A DNA stretch of 64,000 bases from Cyclina sinensis (GCA_012932295.1 JAAONU010000017.1:3782001-3846000), one strand, 5' to 3'. Counted from the first letter of the stretch, positions 37,321 to 64,000 are shown. Notes: generated by a model not told the origin, from the letters alone. A program made the numbers and translations.

Positions 37321-40300
37321 AAAGAACTTCAATAAGAAACCTTTATTTCCAATAAAAAGACAGTCTTTAAGCCCAAATATAACGAAAAAGCTGATACTGA
37401 AAAAAAAAGACAGGAAACTTTATTTAACAATGAAACAGATAAAAGCTATCACTGCATGTGACAAATACCCCAAAAACATTGCCCACTGACTATCAACTAA
37501 CTCAATCATTAGACCACTGAAAACTATTGAAATAACATACTGACAAAAGTTAACTTACAAAGACAATTTGGTACAAGAGTCTTGTGTAATGTAACATTCA
37601 GTGTTTCCCAGCATGTTACAAAGTAACTATAACATGCCCAATTTGTTTGCATTTCCATGGTTACATGTATATCTTCGTATAGACATAAGTAATACATATA
37701 TTGAAGCAAATATATGCCAGTAATATCTTCAATAACCTTTTCAAAACACTTATCCCTGTGAAAATGTTTAAACTGGCTACACTTTAAAAACCCTGCTGAC
37801 AAAACCGCAGAGACATCTCATAGCTTGTACACTGGTGGCATATCCATCAAGTTATTACCAATTGTGTATTTCTCAAAATTTACTGACATAACATAACATG
37901 GAATAAACAAGCAAATTGGGTCATGGTTAGAAAAAAACTGGCATTGTGAAAAAAAACTGATTAACTACAAATTCTCAGAACAGGTTCCATTAACAATAAC
38001 AGCGTGTAAGTAAAATTTATTAAATTCATCAACGACTGTAACAAAATAACTTTATGTAAAAAAAAAAAAAAACACTTAAAATTGTCATGTATTTTAAATG
38101 TGAAAGTCAGAGTGTTTTATTTCAAACCAGTCAGTTTTAAGCTGTGTAAGCAAATGTCTCAAGTTTTAAGTTTCGTCGCAAAAAATATAGGAGTTCAGTA
38201 CAACAGTTCACTATTAGGTAAACAACATGTACACCACTTAAATTTCTTACTTTCATACATTGTAGAGTTTCTAATTAAATACTTGATGTTCACAAAATAA
38301 AAATATTTCTGTATGTTCGTAATATTTCTTACTTACAAATTCAAAGCAATCAAAGCAAACTGATCAAATGTAACTTTCATTTAATGGAACAGCATTATAT
38401 CAAAGACTTTACAATTTTTTATCAATACATAAACCATGGTTTATTATTTCGTTTTATTTCTCATTACAGCGCTTTTAAAATATAAAAAGCTGAAATCTAC
38501 CTGCCTGAATTCACTTCTGTTACTTGTAAATGAATTCTTGACACTTGAGTAACAGTTACTATCTATCTCAGTATATATTTTACTTGGGAGTCAAAAATTT
38601 CTAAATCAAAGTCAAAGCTATAAATAGATCACATATCCATTTCATTGACATAATTTAAGAGACATTAATAAACTAAAAAAAAAAAATCAAACAATTTCCA
38701 CATCAGCAATCCTTACTTCAAAACCTTTCACAATCCCTCATTTTTGGAATAAAAAAAAAAGCCTCCCCAAATATTATTAAGGACTTGCTGAAATGGAAAA
38801 ATATCTGTTCAATAAAGAAAAACTCAACATGGCAAAACAGGATTATGCAAATGAATATTATGGGGGTTAGAATATCAGTGCACATATATAAAATAATAAC
38901 CTCTACCTAATTTGCTGAAAAATCATGTAGTTAGATCAAAAAGCTACAATCATATATAAAATCATCGAGCAATTGATTACAATGGAAAGGGCAAAAAGCA
39001 TTGAACTGAAGACCTGTGCACACTGCATCGAAATTACAAAGACCATTTGTGTAACTTTCATTTCCTACCTCATCAATTAAAACAGAATTATGAAAACAAG
39101 GGATATACCTTTCTATATCTTCTCATATCTTTGCCAAAATGGATGTCCTGCATTTCTGTCTATTAAGATATGAACTAGAATTTTTTGTTTTCTTTTCCTT
39201 CAGTTAACAACTGGACAGAAAAGCACATTTTAAACAAATGTTTGAACCTTTGAACTAAACACGATTCTTTTCTGAACTTTCACAAGAACGTTTCAGTAAG
39301 AAACCTTCTTACTTCTTTTAAACCTAATAAAATGCAAATGGGTACACATTTGGCATATGCTATCTCTATAGGTAACCCCAAAAAGTCTTGTTACAGCTGA
39401 TCCTAGAATGCTCAAATACTTGGATTCTGATTGGTCAAATATATTTGAGGCAATTTTCAAACCAAGTAAACAATAAAGTTTGTGCATCCTAGCTTACAAA
39501 TAGAACAATCAAACATAAAAGTTATAATCATTCCCACAAATGCAACTTAATTTATATTTAAAGAACGTGAAATCACACCGATGACTTAGCCACAGAAAAA
39601 AGAACAAGTTTCTTATCAGACTGTCATTCTTGTCTTTTAAACACCATATTAAGAACAACTTGTACCAAATATCCTTCCATTTTTGCTGATTTTACGATGG
39701 AAGGATAAATTGTGGAAGGAAAATAACAGAATATGCTACTTTTACAGGATTGCAATTACCACAATTGGTATACATAAATTCAAAAAACTCTAGGCTACAC
39801 TGAAATATGTACCAAATTTTAAATCCACCATACATTTGTACCTTTGTATTTACATGATGAAGGAAAGGACAGGTATTTCTAATTTTTCGAGATGCGAACA
39901 GATCTATGACATGCACATCACAGTTCCATTTTATCAACTCTTCTGGGTGATTTGGTAGAATGTTAAACTTGGTTATATCTACAAGATAGGTGATTTCCAA
40001 TCTTCAATCCAATGCCTTCTTCCCTCCATTCTAGCACACCTGCCCTAGTAGCAAAACACAAATCAAGTCTAATTGTAATTTGTATATAATCATGGTAGAT
40101 CCATCATAAAATGTCTCAAGATTTCCCAACAACTTCCATCATAGCAAGCAATTTAAACACAAATCAAACAATCTGCAGTGTCCTTGACATTGACCATGTG
40201 ACTTCAGCAGACGTAGTACTACTTCCTATTCCCAGCATACCTCACACTCTTTCAGCTTCCTGTCCAGACTGGTTCCCTGCCATTAACAGAATTCTGATTT

Positions 40301-40578
40301 CAGTGAAGTGAAACCATTTTATGTTTCATACAGTCCACAAGTGTTGTAGATTTTCTCAGATTTTCTGTAGTTTTCAGGTAGTTTTTCAGTGCTGCTCGTC
40401 AGACTGTGACTGAGAGTGGTGTATTGAGGCTGTAGGTGGTAGCATGGACGCTGTGTTGTCACTGTGTGGTTGTCACTGTCGTCAGACATGTTGACACTGC
40501 TCTCTCCTTCTACACAACTGGTTGTCGTTGGTTATGATGATTTTCTCATCATTTCACTTTATCAAACACCTCAGTTCC
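37320..40578 (-). other. UPF1: Probable 3'UTR / 3' flank of UPF1
   Basis: Downstream of the UPF1 stop, the minus strand has no further coding exons. A strong acceptor (TTTTTTGTAG|GG, exon side at 40578) suggests a last non-coding exon starting here. Minus-strand AATAAA signals occur at 38453-38458, 38440-38445, 37419-37424 and 37342-37347, so the 3'UTR could be about 2.1 to 3.3 kb. The exact end cannot be fixed from sequence. Confidence 0.45.
37342..37347 (-). terminator. UPF1: Distal candidate poly(A) signal for UPF1
   Basis: Minus-strand AATAAA. Nearer candidates at 37419-37424, 38440-38445 and 38453-38458 could be used instead. Confidence 0.3.
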
Positions 40579-40860
40579 CTACAAAAAACAAAACAAGTGG
40601 TAACATTTGTACTCTAGCACAATAATTCTATCGATTCAAATTTATCAAACTTTCTTACATATTGATTCCATACTAAAAATAGAAAGACATCGAAAGGGTG
40701 TCACAATTACATGATGAAACTCTCCTGACCATTTGTTCAACGAATTAATTTAATGATGTAGTTGTCAGAGGCTGATTTTATACAAATTCAAGCAGGTAGC
40801 AGGCAAATGGAACACATTTAAAAGCACCATACTGTAAACTGAAAAGGTATGATTTAGTTA
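40579..40860 (-). other. UPF1: Probable 3'UTR intron of UPF1
   Basis: 30 nt after the TAG stop, the minus strand reads CAAACAAG|GTAACT (donor at 40860-40859). TTTTTTGTAG|GGAAC gives an acceptor at 40580-40579, so the intron is 282 bp. A junction 30 nt past a stop is within the usual 50-nt tolerance of exon-junction-dependent decay. Confidence 0.5.
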
Positions 40861-40890
40861 CCTTGTTTGCTAGCGTGTAGCACCTGTTGT

Positions 40891-56005
<15,115 letters not shown>

Positions 56006-56160
56006 CTTTGATCTTCAATAACTTCTGAACTTTTAAACAACGTGCTACATTATTTGTGAAGAACACGATAATGACGGGTCCTGTCTTGCGAAGGACACTA
56101 ACGAGCTTATCGAAAGTTGGAAAACCACGTCGCCTCTTCACGCCATTCCGTTCTTTGACG
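56006..56160 (-). promoter_or_regulatory. UPF1: UPF1 5'UTR and promoter core
   Basis: The sequence upstream of the start codon is relatively GC-rich for this window and lacks a TATA box. The in-frame TGA at 56015-56017 bounds the reading frame. A minus-strand ATG at 56144-56146 opens only two codons (ATG GCG TGA), a minimal upstream open frame if it is transcribed. Confidence 0.55.
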
Positions 56161-56163
56161 TCA
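56156..56163. promoter_or_regulatory. UPF1: Consensus CRE (TGACGTCA) in UPF1 promoter
   Basis: A perfect CREB/ATF palindrome about 150 bp upstream of the start codon, with a half-consensus TGACGTAA at 56183-56190. Position and pairing are typical for a housekeeping CRE promoter; use is inferred. Confidence 0.5.
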
Positions 56164-56199
56164 TGAACTACACAGGTTTCGATGACGTAAGATTTAAGA

Positions 56200-56750
56200 C
56201 TGGTACACTATGCGAAAAACGGAGAGGCTCAGCTTTTTACAGTCTAGTACATTTACGCTTTCCCATGTACGCATTTATTGTATTTTTTCTGGGACTATAT
56301 ATATGTGTTCCAAGATTTTTTTATTTGTTTATTGCACGTTTAAAATTCTTTGTACGATCTTTTTCTGGTTGATGGCAATTCTCGTGTATGTGACATTTAA
56401 ATATTTTGGAATTTATCATAATAATTATTTGACTTTTATATATAACTCCTTGTTCAGACTAAAGGTAAGTAGAAGAAACATATTTCTGTCGTTTCTAACA
56501 GACACCTATATAAAATAATTTACAAATCTATGTACTATCTATCTTGAAATACTGCATAACCCTCTTTCGAGTATTATGTGCAGATGCGTGTCTGTGCGAG
56601 AGTTTAAAAGAAGAAATGTAAAGGAGAATAAAAGTAATACTATACATGTAATTGTGAGAGTTGAAATATAAAGTTGATAGTGTTAGTTAAGAAGAGAAAT
56701 CATACAGCTAAAACAGATAAAAACAGTATTTTCCAATTTAAACGCAGTGG
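56200..56750. other. Non-coding gap upstream of UPF1
   Basis: T-rich sequence with chance open frames on the plus strand (for example 56163-56372). No divergent gene is supported. Confidence 0.45.
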
Positions 56751-56754
56751 GGAT

Positions 56755-57553
56755 GGGTGGTCACTCCATATCTAAATTGATCCAGGGTAGGGACCTGCGC
56801 AAGTTCAGATGGCAATGAGTTCCAGAGGACTATAGTTGCTGGAAAAAAGGAATATTTGTAATAGTTACATGGAGTGAGGATCTGCCATTAAGAGAGAGGA
56901 TGTGAGTGTCGGGTGAGACGGAAGGAGGGCTGAACATAAGCGGGCACGGGCACTGCTACCAGTCCATGCACAATCTTGTAAAACATTAGGAGTCTGGATG
57001 GTCCTTAGTAACCCATCGCGCAGCTCTGCGCTGGACCATTTCAACCTTGTGGATGTTCTGCTGAGAGTGAGGACACCAGACAGAACTGGCATATTCAAGC
57101 TGGGGTCTAACCAGGGTTTTGTATGCAAATTCCCTTACGCTTGAATTTTTAGAAGGGATATTTCTTTTAAGAAAGTTTAGGGTCTTGCTAGCCTTAGAGG
57201 TAACCTGATTAACATGTTTGTTCCAGTTCACATCAGAAAGAGATTGACACCCAAGTACTTTGCATGATTGACATTTTCTAGGACTTGGCCATGGAGTGAA
57301 TATACTGACTTAAATTGGTGTTTTGACGTGGTGATATCTAGCACCGTACACTTCGAAGGGTTGAACTCCATGTCCCATTTACTTTCCCATAGCTGTAACC
57401 TGTCAAGGTCTTGTTGTAAGATCCTTTCATGGGAATTATTATTGACGGCGATATAAACGGCAGTGTCATCGGCAAATAACCGAACCTGTGAAACTAAATT
57501 TTAAGGCAGGTCATTTATATATAACAGAAAGAGAAGGGGGCCTGGGACAGAGC
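56755..57553 (-). pseudogene. 5'-truncated non-LTR retrotransposon, reverse transcriptase C-terminal part
   Basis: Reading down the minus strand: VPGPLLFLLYINDLP (about 57545), the catalytic LFADDT motif (about 57480), WNKHVNQVTSKASKTLNFLK (about 57225), YKTLVRPQLEYASSVWCPHS and VEMVQRRAARWV (57000-57120), then YKIVHGLVAVPVPAYVQPS (about 56970-56920) and WNSLPSELAQV (about 56810). This is the RT palm-to-C-terminus order of CR1/L2/jockey-type elements. A TAA ahead of FADD and at least two frameshifts inactivate it, and the 5' part is missing beyond 57553. The 3' end is not sharply defined. Confidence 0.88.
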
Positions 57554-59076
57554 ATGCACACAGGTATTTATCGGGAAAAAGACGATTTACAAACTAATGC
57601 TAAAATCCAACATTGTCAATATCATTTTTCTAAAGCGAGTCTCATATAAGTACCATACATTTGCATATAAATGAGTGTTTATCTATTTGAGTTTGTATAT
57701 CGTCGGTACCGGCACCATATCAGATGCCCTCTGAAGACTTTAGTTATCTTAGTTTGTGGAAAGAAAGTACTAGATTAAAAAAATATTGTGTTTGTCTTTT
57801 TTTACATGCTCAGAGTAAATACATGGGACTTTTGATTGCCGTCTCATCCGAAAGGCAATTAGTAGTAAAAGAGCAAGTTTTCTTTACCCCAATGTGTCTC
57901 ATGGAAAACAAACACTGGATAACAAGAAAACCATCATTGGTCATGTAAAAATATTTTCATTGGTCAAATTATGAAACATCCCGCCAATTGATATTTATAA
58001 ATAGATAATGACTGTGACGTAAATTGAATAAAAAAATCTAATAGGCCTTATGAATGTTCTAGAAACAATTTGCTACCTACTTAAGCTCAAGCAGTATGTA
58101 TCCTTTGTTTGATTTTGCTTTAGTTGCTGAATGCAATTTTTCAAGCCATTTTCTGGGTCTTTAACTGTCATAGGAGATTTTTAAAATTCTTAATTAGTTC
58201 CATTTTAATTTCTGACACTGTAAATAAACAACACTGCATTTGTTTGAACTTATTTTCATACATGATATGAATACAACAAATAGATATTGTTTTCACAGAC
58301 GATTCATTATGAAGTAGTCATTTATTATAACAAAGACCTTAGTTTTTTATTACAGGTTTTAAGAATACTATTATAGATTGTATTCAAGTTTCTTACATTA
58401 AATAATTTCGACTAGCAGTGAGGTTGGTAAATCAAAATGCATGCCTTTTCACACGTGTTAAGAAAATTGCCACATATCTCTGAATTTATAAAGATTATCG
58501 TATAGGTGTGCCTCTTTGCGTGTTTTTGACTCTCTTTTCGTTTAGATACTAGAGAAAGCCATACCAGTCTTGCAATGTTAATTTTCCGCTTCCGGTCTAC
58601 ATGGACAACAAATTAGTTTGTTTTCAAAAATACATATTAAATGGAAAAATGCATATCCGTTATCTTTAAAACATAATTGTTAATGATATCAATGAAATCT
58701 GCAAGTAAAGAAACATGATCGGGCCATGGAAATAGTTTTCCTCCGTATAATTAATGTTTCAGTGCACCTGTCAATGGTTATATATGTCCGAATACTAAGC
58801 AAGTTGAAGAAATTCGTATAGGATAAGTCCTTAATACTTCAAGCGTCTCAGTATATACACTTGGTTAACATGTCGGATTATGGAGGAAATATCCTACCAA
58901 AGCATGCGATCTACAGAGGACCATCTTCTACGTAAGAATTTTGTAAAAATTTTGACCTGAGGGAAGTTAAGCCGTTAAGGCACAAAATTAAAATACAAAA
59001 TTTATTTATTGTCGGTTCAGTGTACAACATGGATATAAACATAAGCTATGTCTAGCTTTTGACCGACATTTTTGCT
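57554..59076. other. Non-coding gap
   Basis: No gene or recognisable element seen. Confidence 0.4.
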
Positions 59077-60272
59077 ACACTCAAGTCGCCAATAACGGAT
59101 CGCTAAGCATTGTTCATGAAAATGTCGTTAATTAAAAGCTAAGAAGAATTTAAAGTTTTGTGGGTTACAAAGCATATAAAAAGATCTTTCAAACATATAT
59201 CTGATCTTAATGGATAAGCTTTACGCTATCACTGATAATATGTTTTGTTTACGGTAGCAATTGTCTCCAATACCGGATCATTTTCCCCAATACAGGATCA
59301 CGTGACCTGGGACCGTTTCAAAAGCAAAAATGTAACTTATTGATTCTCTTTTTTATTCTTTTGCAACGTTGTCATTGTGAAATCAATCCTAGTGGTGAAA
59401 ACATACCAAATTTTAAAAGAAGAAATAATACATTCATGAAATAAATGTACAAGAGATTTGAATATACATTTAATGCTTTATTCACGTATCAACCGTTTCT
59501 TGAATTGATAAAGATAATACTGAACCTTCAGGTATTGATTTGATAAACCTTTAAAGACAGCCATAATGTTTACTGAGAAGAGACCTGTCAGGTAAGACAA
59601 TTGTATATTTGCATGGTATAACAACACCACCGCCTTCTTCACTTGGAGCAGGCCAAGGTAGGAAAATGGGGACAGGTTCACCAGTAATTTGAGCATCTAT
59701 TAGTTCTTAAATATTTTGCTATTTAAATTCTTCTGCCTTCAAATACATTTGTGCAGCTATTGGATCAAACATAATGACTGATACATTCGCCGTTTGACAG
59801 TCGAAAGCAGTTTTTAGACGATCCCCATTATTGTCTTTTTCACAATTCAGCTATATCCGCTATTGGCGACTACACATCACATTACTTTCAGCCAAATAAA
59901 ATGTAGAAAACCTACTTCTTAGGACGTGCGACTGTTTTTGCAGTGTACAGATGGGTTATTCTTAAAATATAACAAGACTCGGCAAGTTTCTCCTTATGCG
60001 AACTCTCCGTAACCAATGTTGAATTCTTACAGCGGGTTTCAAAACGAGGCTTTTCGCGCGCTCATCATGCGACAGTTCAATCTTTCAGTTGAGATAGATT
60101 TTATTTACTTTCGGTTTGGGCAAACATTTTTTGCTATTTTGACACGAGAATGAATGCACTATATTCTGATGTTGATAGTTCCAAAAAAGCTCATTTTGTA
60201 TTTGTTGTGAGAAATTACAAAAATATTTTCGATCCGCTATTGGGGAAGATCCGTTATTGGCGACTTGAGTGT
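59077..60272. mobile_element. 1.2-kb non-autonomous DNA element with 25-bp terminal inverted repeats
   Basis: 59077-59101 is the exact reverse complement of 60248-60272 (ACACTCAAGTCGCC...). Copies of the motif CCAATAnCGGATC lie inside the left end (59087, 59266, and 59286 with one change). Inverted copies lie toward the right (59855, 60231, 60248). This three-plus-three mirror arrangement resembles subterminal transposase-binding repeats. No transposase is encoded. The superfamily is unclear and no target duplication was identified. Confidence 0.75.
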
Positions 60273-60736
60273 ATAATTTAATGATGAATTTTTGAAGCAC
60301 TCCCTTAAGTTAGTCCAACTAATTGTACACGAGTCGAGATATTGTGTGATTTTTTGTATGGGTCAATATCTCTCCTCCTCATACAACATAGAAAGTACCT
60401 TTTCTGTGGTGAAAGTTCCGACCAAATTTTAGTCGCTGACTTTAACTCTTCTAAAATCATATTAAAATAAACATCTGAGTAAAGTTTTTATCATGCCTTG
60501 AAAGAATATTCATTATTACATTAATTCCATGCAATTTTCATTTGATTTTACCTAAAATGAGGAATTTCACAGAGTTATAAACACATGTACCATTGAAGTT
60601 TACACATCCCCGCTATCACGTGACAAATTTACTGTTGATAACTACACTGTCGTGAACGGTTACTGCGAACAGTATTACGCAGCGTAAATGATTGCGTTTC
60701 TACAGTATAAATGTAAGTATTATTATTAAACTCGTA
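60273..60736. other. Non-coding gap
   Basis: No supported feature. Confidence 0.4.
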
Positions 60737-60741
60737 ACTTT

Positions 60742-61654
60742 CAGGGCTCTCGCTAGACTCAGAATTTTGGAAGAAGTCACTTCGCCCTGGGTTGTAAGTT
60801 AGGGAGAAGTGGTCAGACTTCAGAGCGAAGTGGATATTGTTTCGTTACTCTTTGTTTCGGACAACGTATGCTTATATAATAATAAATTTCCCTTTAATAA
60901 TTGATCCCTTTTATCAACCAGTATTCAGAAACATAATGAAACTAAATCAACTATTGATACCCAGACCTTTTGGAAAACAATGATCGACGATTAAAATGTA
61001 CTGTATCACTTCCGACGATCAACCTTTCATTGCTGACTTGTTTTTCACAGAAAACCTGATAGATTGCACCTTTTTTGTCTAGTGATACAATATACATACC
61101 TACACAGTTTAATCGCCGTCACTGCTCAGAGGGTACCTGATCTTAATCAAGCCCATAATTGCCGAAACATCGCATTCAAGTAGTGATCAATTAGTGGTAA
61201 TTTATAAACACTGAAATCAGCTAAAAATATCCGACAGGAAACTCATTATTATTCATTACTCAACAGTGCTTTTTTAAAAAACTAAATGCTGATTGGTTTA
61301 TTTCGCCTAAGTGTCGGTATCGAATGTTCTGGTTGAAAAGATATAAATAACATGGGCGGAGTCTTCGCTCTGTACGTCACACATGGCTATAAGGCAAGAA
61401 ATAGCGAGAGGCGGAGTTTTACGGGGATTCCCAAATGAGTGGCTGGCAAGCGATTGTTTATGTGTATTGTAAAAAAAACTGTGTATCGTAAAAAACTGCC
61501 ACATTTTATGACACCATTGACTCTTATCCATGTTTGCCAAGGGCAACTTAATTTTGATAAGGCGACTTGATTTTCGCTTTGGTCATCACGTAAGGCGAAA
61601 TTTGAGACAGCGAAGCGACCACTTCGCCCGAATCGCCCCCTCGCGAGAGCCCTG
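60742..61654. mobile_element. hAT-like non-autonomous element (CAGGG ends, 5-bp duplication)
   Basis: The element runs from CAGGGCTCTCGC (60742) to GCGAGAGCCCTG (61654), 12 of 12 inverted. ACTTT flanks it on both sides (60737-60741 and 61655-61659). Inside the ends are further CGAAGTGG / CCACTTCGCC repeats in mirror orientation (about 60782-60832 and 61612-61630). CAGGG ends suggest the hAT superfamily, though hAT usually makes 8-bp duplications. No transposase is recognisable. Confidence 0.75.
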
Positions 61655-61659
61655 ACTTT

Positions 61660-62700
61660 TGAGAATAATTTTTGCTCTGTTTATGTTTAATATTCAAAAT
61701 ATGAATATATGCATTAATAATGACGTGAAAGATAAAGAAAGTAGTATTATATCAGGTACATTGCCGTTTTACGAAAGTTATAAAACTGTCCGTTATAATA
61801 AATAAATCGAAATAGGAAATCTTAAAAACATTATCAAAACTCGAAGACTTAAAATACCACGGTGTTTGCAAAACTCTCTTTGCATTTTTTTTTTTGAATG
61901 ACAAAATATGCTTTTGAGAAAGGGTAAAAAATATCACCCGTCTGGTTTAAATACCCGTAAGAAATGCCGAATGTTTTCCGCTGATATCCGTAAAACGAGT
62001 CTCGAATTTGAATATGCAATATCAACAAAGGCCTAAAATACCATATTAATTTTATCCTTTGGTATAAAATTGCAAAACAACAAGAATGTACTAGAAAAAG
62101 AGTTCATCCAAACTTACAAGGATTCGGAAAAAAAGCACCGAAATTTTACGGAGGAAAAAAAACGTACGACAAGTCGAAAAAACTATTTGGCACTGAATTG
62201 ACCAAGTACTTTGAATTCTAAAAATAAATCTTACATATGCAAATTAGCATTTTCTAGTGATTTTGGACCAGTCTGTGCAATGGCAGTGAAGCAGCAGAAA
62301 AATTAAGTCGGCATTTTTATAACCGTTGACATTTGCGAACCCAGTTGTGATATAAATGAAGTTAAACTGCACATTGTCTTCTTAGCATTGAAGGTTTTGT
62401 GCACTAGTGTGAACATTTGCATTAACTGGCAATAACGTTAACTTTTCAGTCGCACTGGGGTTTTATGTGAGGAGTCAACCCACGCCAAAACAATTAAGTC
62501 ACCCCGGGTAAAACTCGTCATAATTTTGGTCAACTCGCCCCATATAGAGATACAGACCTTTTGTAGGTTATTATCACCTCTATTAAGCCATACAAATGAA
62601 TTATAATGGGACAAACAAAAACTATTTGATTGATGTAATGTAGACAAATGATTTTATTATTTTAAAAAATATTTTGGATTAATATGATAAGGTGATTAAT
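61660..62700. other. Non-coding gap
   Basis: No gene is supported. Short chance frames only. Confidence 0.4.
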
Positions 62701-62702
62701 AT

Positions 62703-63110
62703 TACCGCTTGCAAAACAGAGTTTCACGTGGTAAAAAGTGACATTACGATGCTTATTTCAGTAGCTTTTAGTGTCACTTTACTGATCATCCAATCACAGC
62801 GAGGCAGTTTTCTCAGGTATACTTGTCAATAAAACTGCGTCTTGCAATCTACCCGCAGCCAGAAAAATGTGCCCGGGCGTCGCCAAAGTTGCTGTGTCGT
62901 AAACTGTCGCTGCGTTGCTATCGGAAATCTTCACTCAGTATTTTCCTACCCGCCTTTACATTTCGTACGCAGAATGACATTATTGACAGGTAAAAGGCGG
63001 AGTTTGAAAGAAACGCATTGGGCGGCGCTTTAATTCATTTTTGACAGGTGTACCGACGAGTCTCGTTCTTTACCTAACCGTGTAAACTCTAATCAGTTTT
63101 GCAAGCGGTA
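62703..63110. mobile_element. 408-bp MITE with TACCGCTTGCAAAAC inverted ends
   Basis: 62703-62717 is the exact reverse complement of 63096-63110, and the match continues imperfectly inward (AGAGTTT.CACG). The outermost TA could be the target duplication. The interior is unusually GC-rich for the window. A 64-codon frame (62842-63033) contains CCVVNC...HSVFSYPP, faintly like the start of a THAP zinc finger, as might be left from an autonomous relative. Confidence 0.65.
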
Positions 63111-63440
63111 GTAGTATGACTGAAGTATTCGTTTATGCAAATTTGCGATAGTCTCTAAAGTTTAACTTAAAATGTTGTTTTATGGGAAAATATTACCTTT
63201 AGTAGTCTTGATCGGGATAACAGAAAAATGATAAGTTAATATGTTTAGAACGTTGTTCACGTATTCATTACGTCAATAATGTTGTACATTTAATTATTAG
63301 AAACAACATTCTTTCTTGTCTAGTCCATTTTCCCTTTACCTTTTCTACGTCCACAAAAACATTTTTTGGCAATTTGCCAATGTTATATGTATTTTCATAT
63401 TCAGAATGATGTAAATAAACATTTTATAACACGGTTATGG
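63111..63440. other. Non-coding gap
   Basis: No supported feature. Confidence 0.4.
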
Positions 63441-64000
63441 AATTATGTCTCCCCCCAAAAAATGGGGGAGACATATTGTTTTTCCCCCGGTTGTCCGTCC
63501 GTCCGTCCGTCCGTCTGTCTGTCTGTCCGTCACAAAATCGTGTCCGCTCTGTATCTTCCAAAGCCCTTGAAGGATTTTTATGAAACTTGGGTCAGATGTT
63601 CACCTCATCAAGGTGACGTGCAGAACCCACTTTGCGAGTGTGGTGTCTCAAGGGCAAGGTCACACTTGGAGGTTAAATGTCAAATGCCACAAAATCGTGT
63701 CCGCTCTGTATCTTCAATAGCCCTTGAAGGATTTTTATGAAACTTGGGTCAGATGTTCACCTCATCAAGGCGACGTGCAGAACCCACTTTGCGAGTGTGG
63801 TGTCTCAAGGTCAAGGTCACACTTGGAGGTCAAATGTCAAATGCCACAAAATTGTGTCCGCTCTGTATCTTCAAAAGCCCTTGAAGGATTTTTATGAAAC
63901 TTTGGTCAGATGTTCACCTTATCAAGGCGACATGCAGAACCCACTTTGGGGGTGTGGTGTCTCAAGGTCAAGGTCACACTTGGAGGTTAAATGTCAAATG
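63441..64000 (-). mobile_element. Pearl/Helentron-like element, 157-bp units, cut by the window edge
   Basis: Same family as 28311-28935. A hairpin ATGTCTCCCCCC / GGGGGAGACAT (about 63446-63475) is followed by TTTTTCCCCCGG and a longer (GTCY)n run (63492-63530). Tandem units start at CACAAAA 63531, 63688 and 63845 (157-bp period), and the third unit reaches the end of the window. Units are about 95% identical to those at 28.4 kb by eye. Confidence 0.85.

Noticed and set aside
40319..40489. 56-residue minus-strand frame in the UPF1 3'UTR, and a nearby SQSQSDEQH stretch in another frame that recalls the SQ tail
   Set aside because: Neither can be joined in frame to exon 22 or 23. Joining exon 22 directly to 40578 gives a stop after nine codons.
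56163..56518. Plus-strand frames just upstream of UPF1 (69 and 102 codons), a possible divergent gene
   Set aside because: Phe/Leu/Tyr-rich from T-rich DNA, with no family resemblance or splice context.
63366..63740. 124-codon frame over the right-hand tandem-repeat element
   Set aside because: Same non-coding 157-bp repeat as at 28.3 kb.

Overview
The window is eukaryotic, AT-rich DNA, most likely from a bivalve mollusc. The one intact gene is intron-rich and encodes an animal-type UPF1. The surrounding DNA is full of repeats with bivalve character: elements built on tandem 140-170 bp units with a (GTCY)n run and a terminal hairpin (the pearl / mini-me / non-autonomous Helentron type), tRNA-derived SINE heads and short hairpin MITEs. 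The species assignment is inference; no mitochondrial or rDNA marker is present.

Layout. 1-3288 is a very large inverted repeat: two arms of about 1.37 kb around a 535-bp centre. 3.3-37 kb is a gene desert made of DNA-transposon debris, five tandem-repeat elements or relics (about 8.1-8.9, 9.3-11.15, 18.27-20.16, 28.31-28.93 kb, and one more inside UPF1), a 62-bp minisatellite, three SINE-like heads and a broken Tc1/mariner transposase (32.03-32.95 kb). In the desert, at 35.78-36.18 kb, there is a speculative compact gene: TATA box, signal-peptide exon and poly(A) signal.

37.3-56.2 kb is UPF1 (regulator of nonsense transcripts 1), read on the minus strand. I could place all 23 coding exons. 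Every junction has GT/AG ends, the phases join without a break, and the sum is 3321 nt, or 1106 residues. An in-frame stop lies 12 nt upstream of the start codon, and the promoter side carries a consensus CRE. The stop codon is followed by a probable 3'UTR intron and perhaps a 3'UTR of 2-3 kb. A tandem-repeat element sits in intron 19, with its end about 40 nt from a 3' splice site.

56.2-64 kb is again mobile-element territory: a 5'-truncated, frameshifted non-LTR reverse transcriptase, a 1.2-kb element with 25-bp terminal inverted repeats, a 0.9-kb hAT-like element with a 5-bp target duplication, a 0.4-kb MITE, and a further tandem-repeat element running off the right edge.

The most unusual signal is that the tandem-repeat families carry dense nuclear-receptor half-sites (RGGTCA) in several geometries. 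These include six perfect palindromic estrogen-response-type sites in the 18.3-20.1 kb array.
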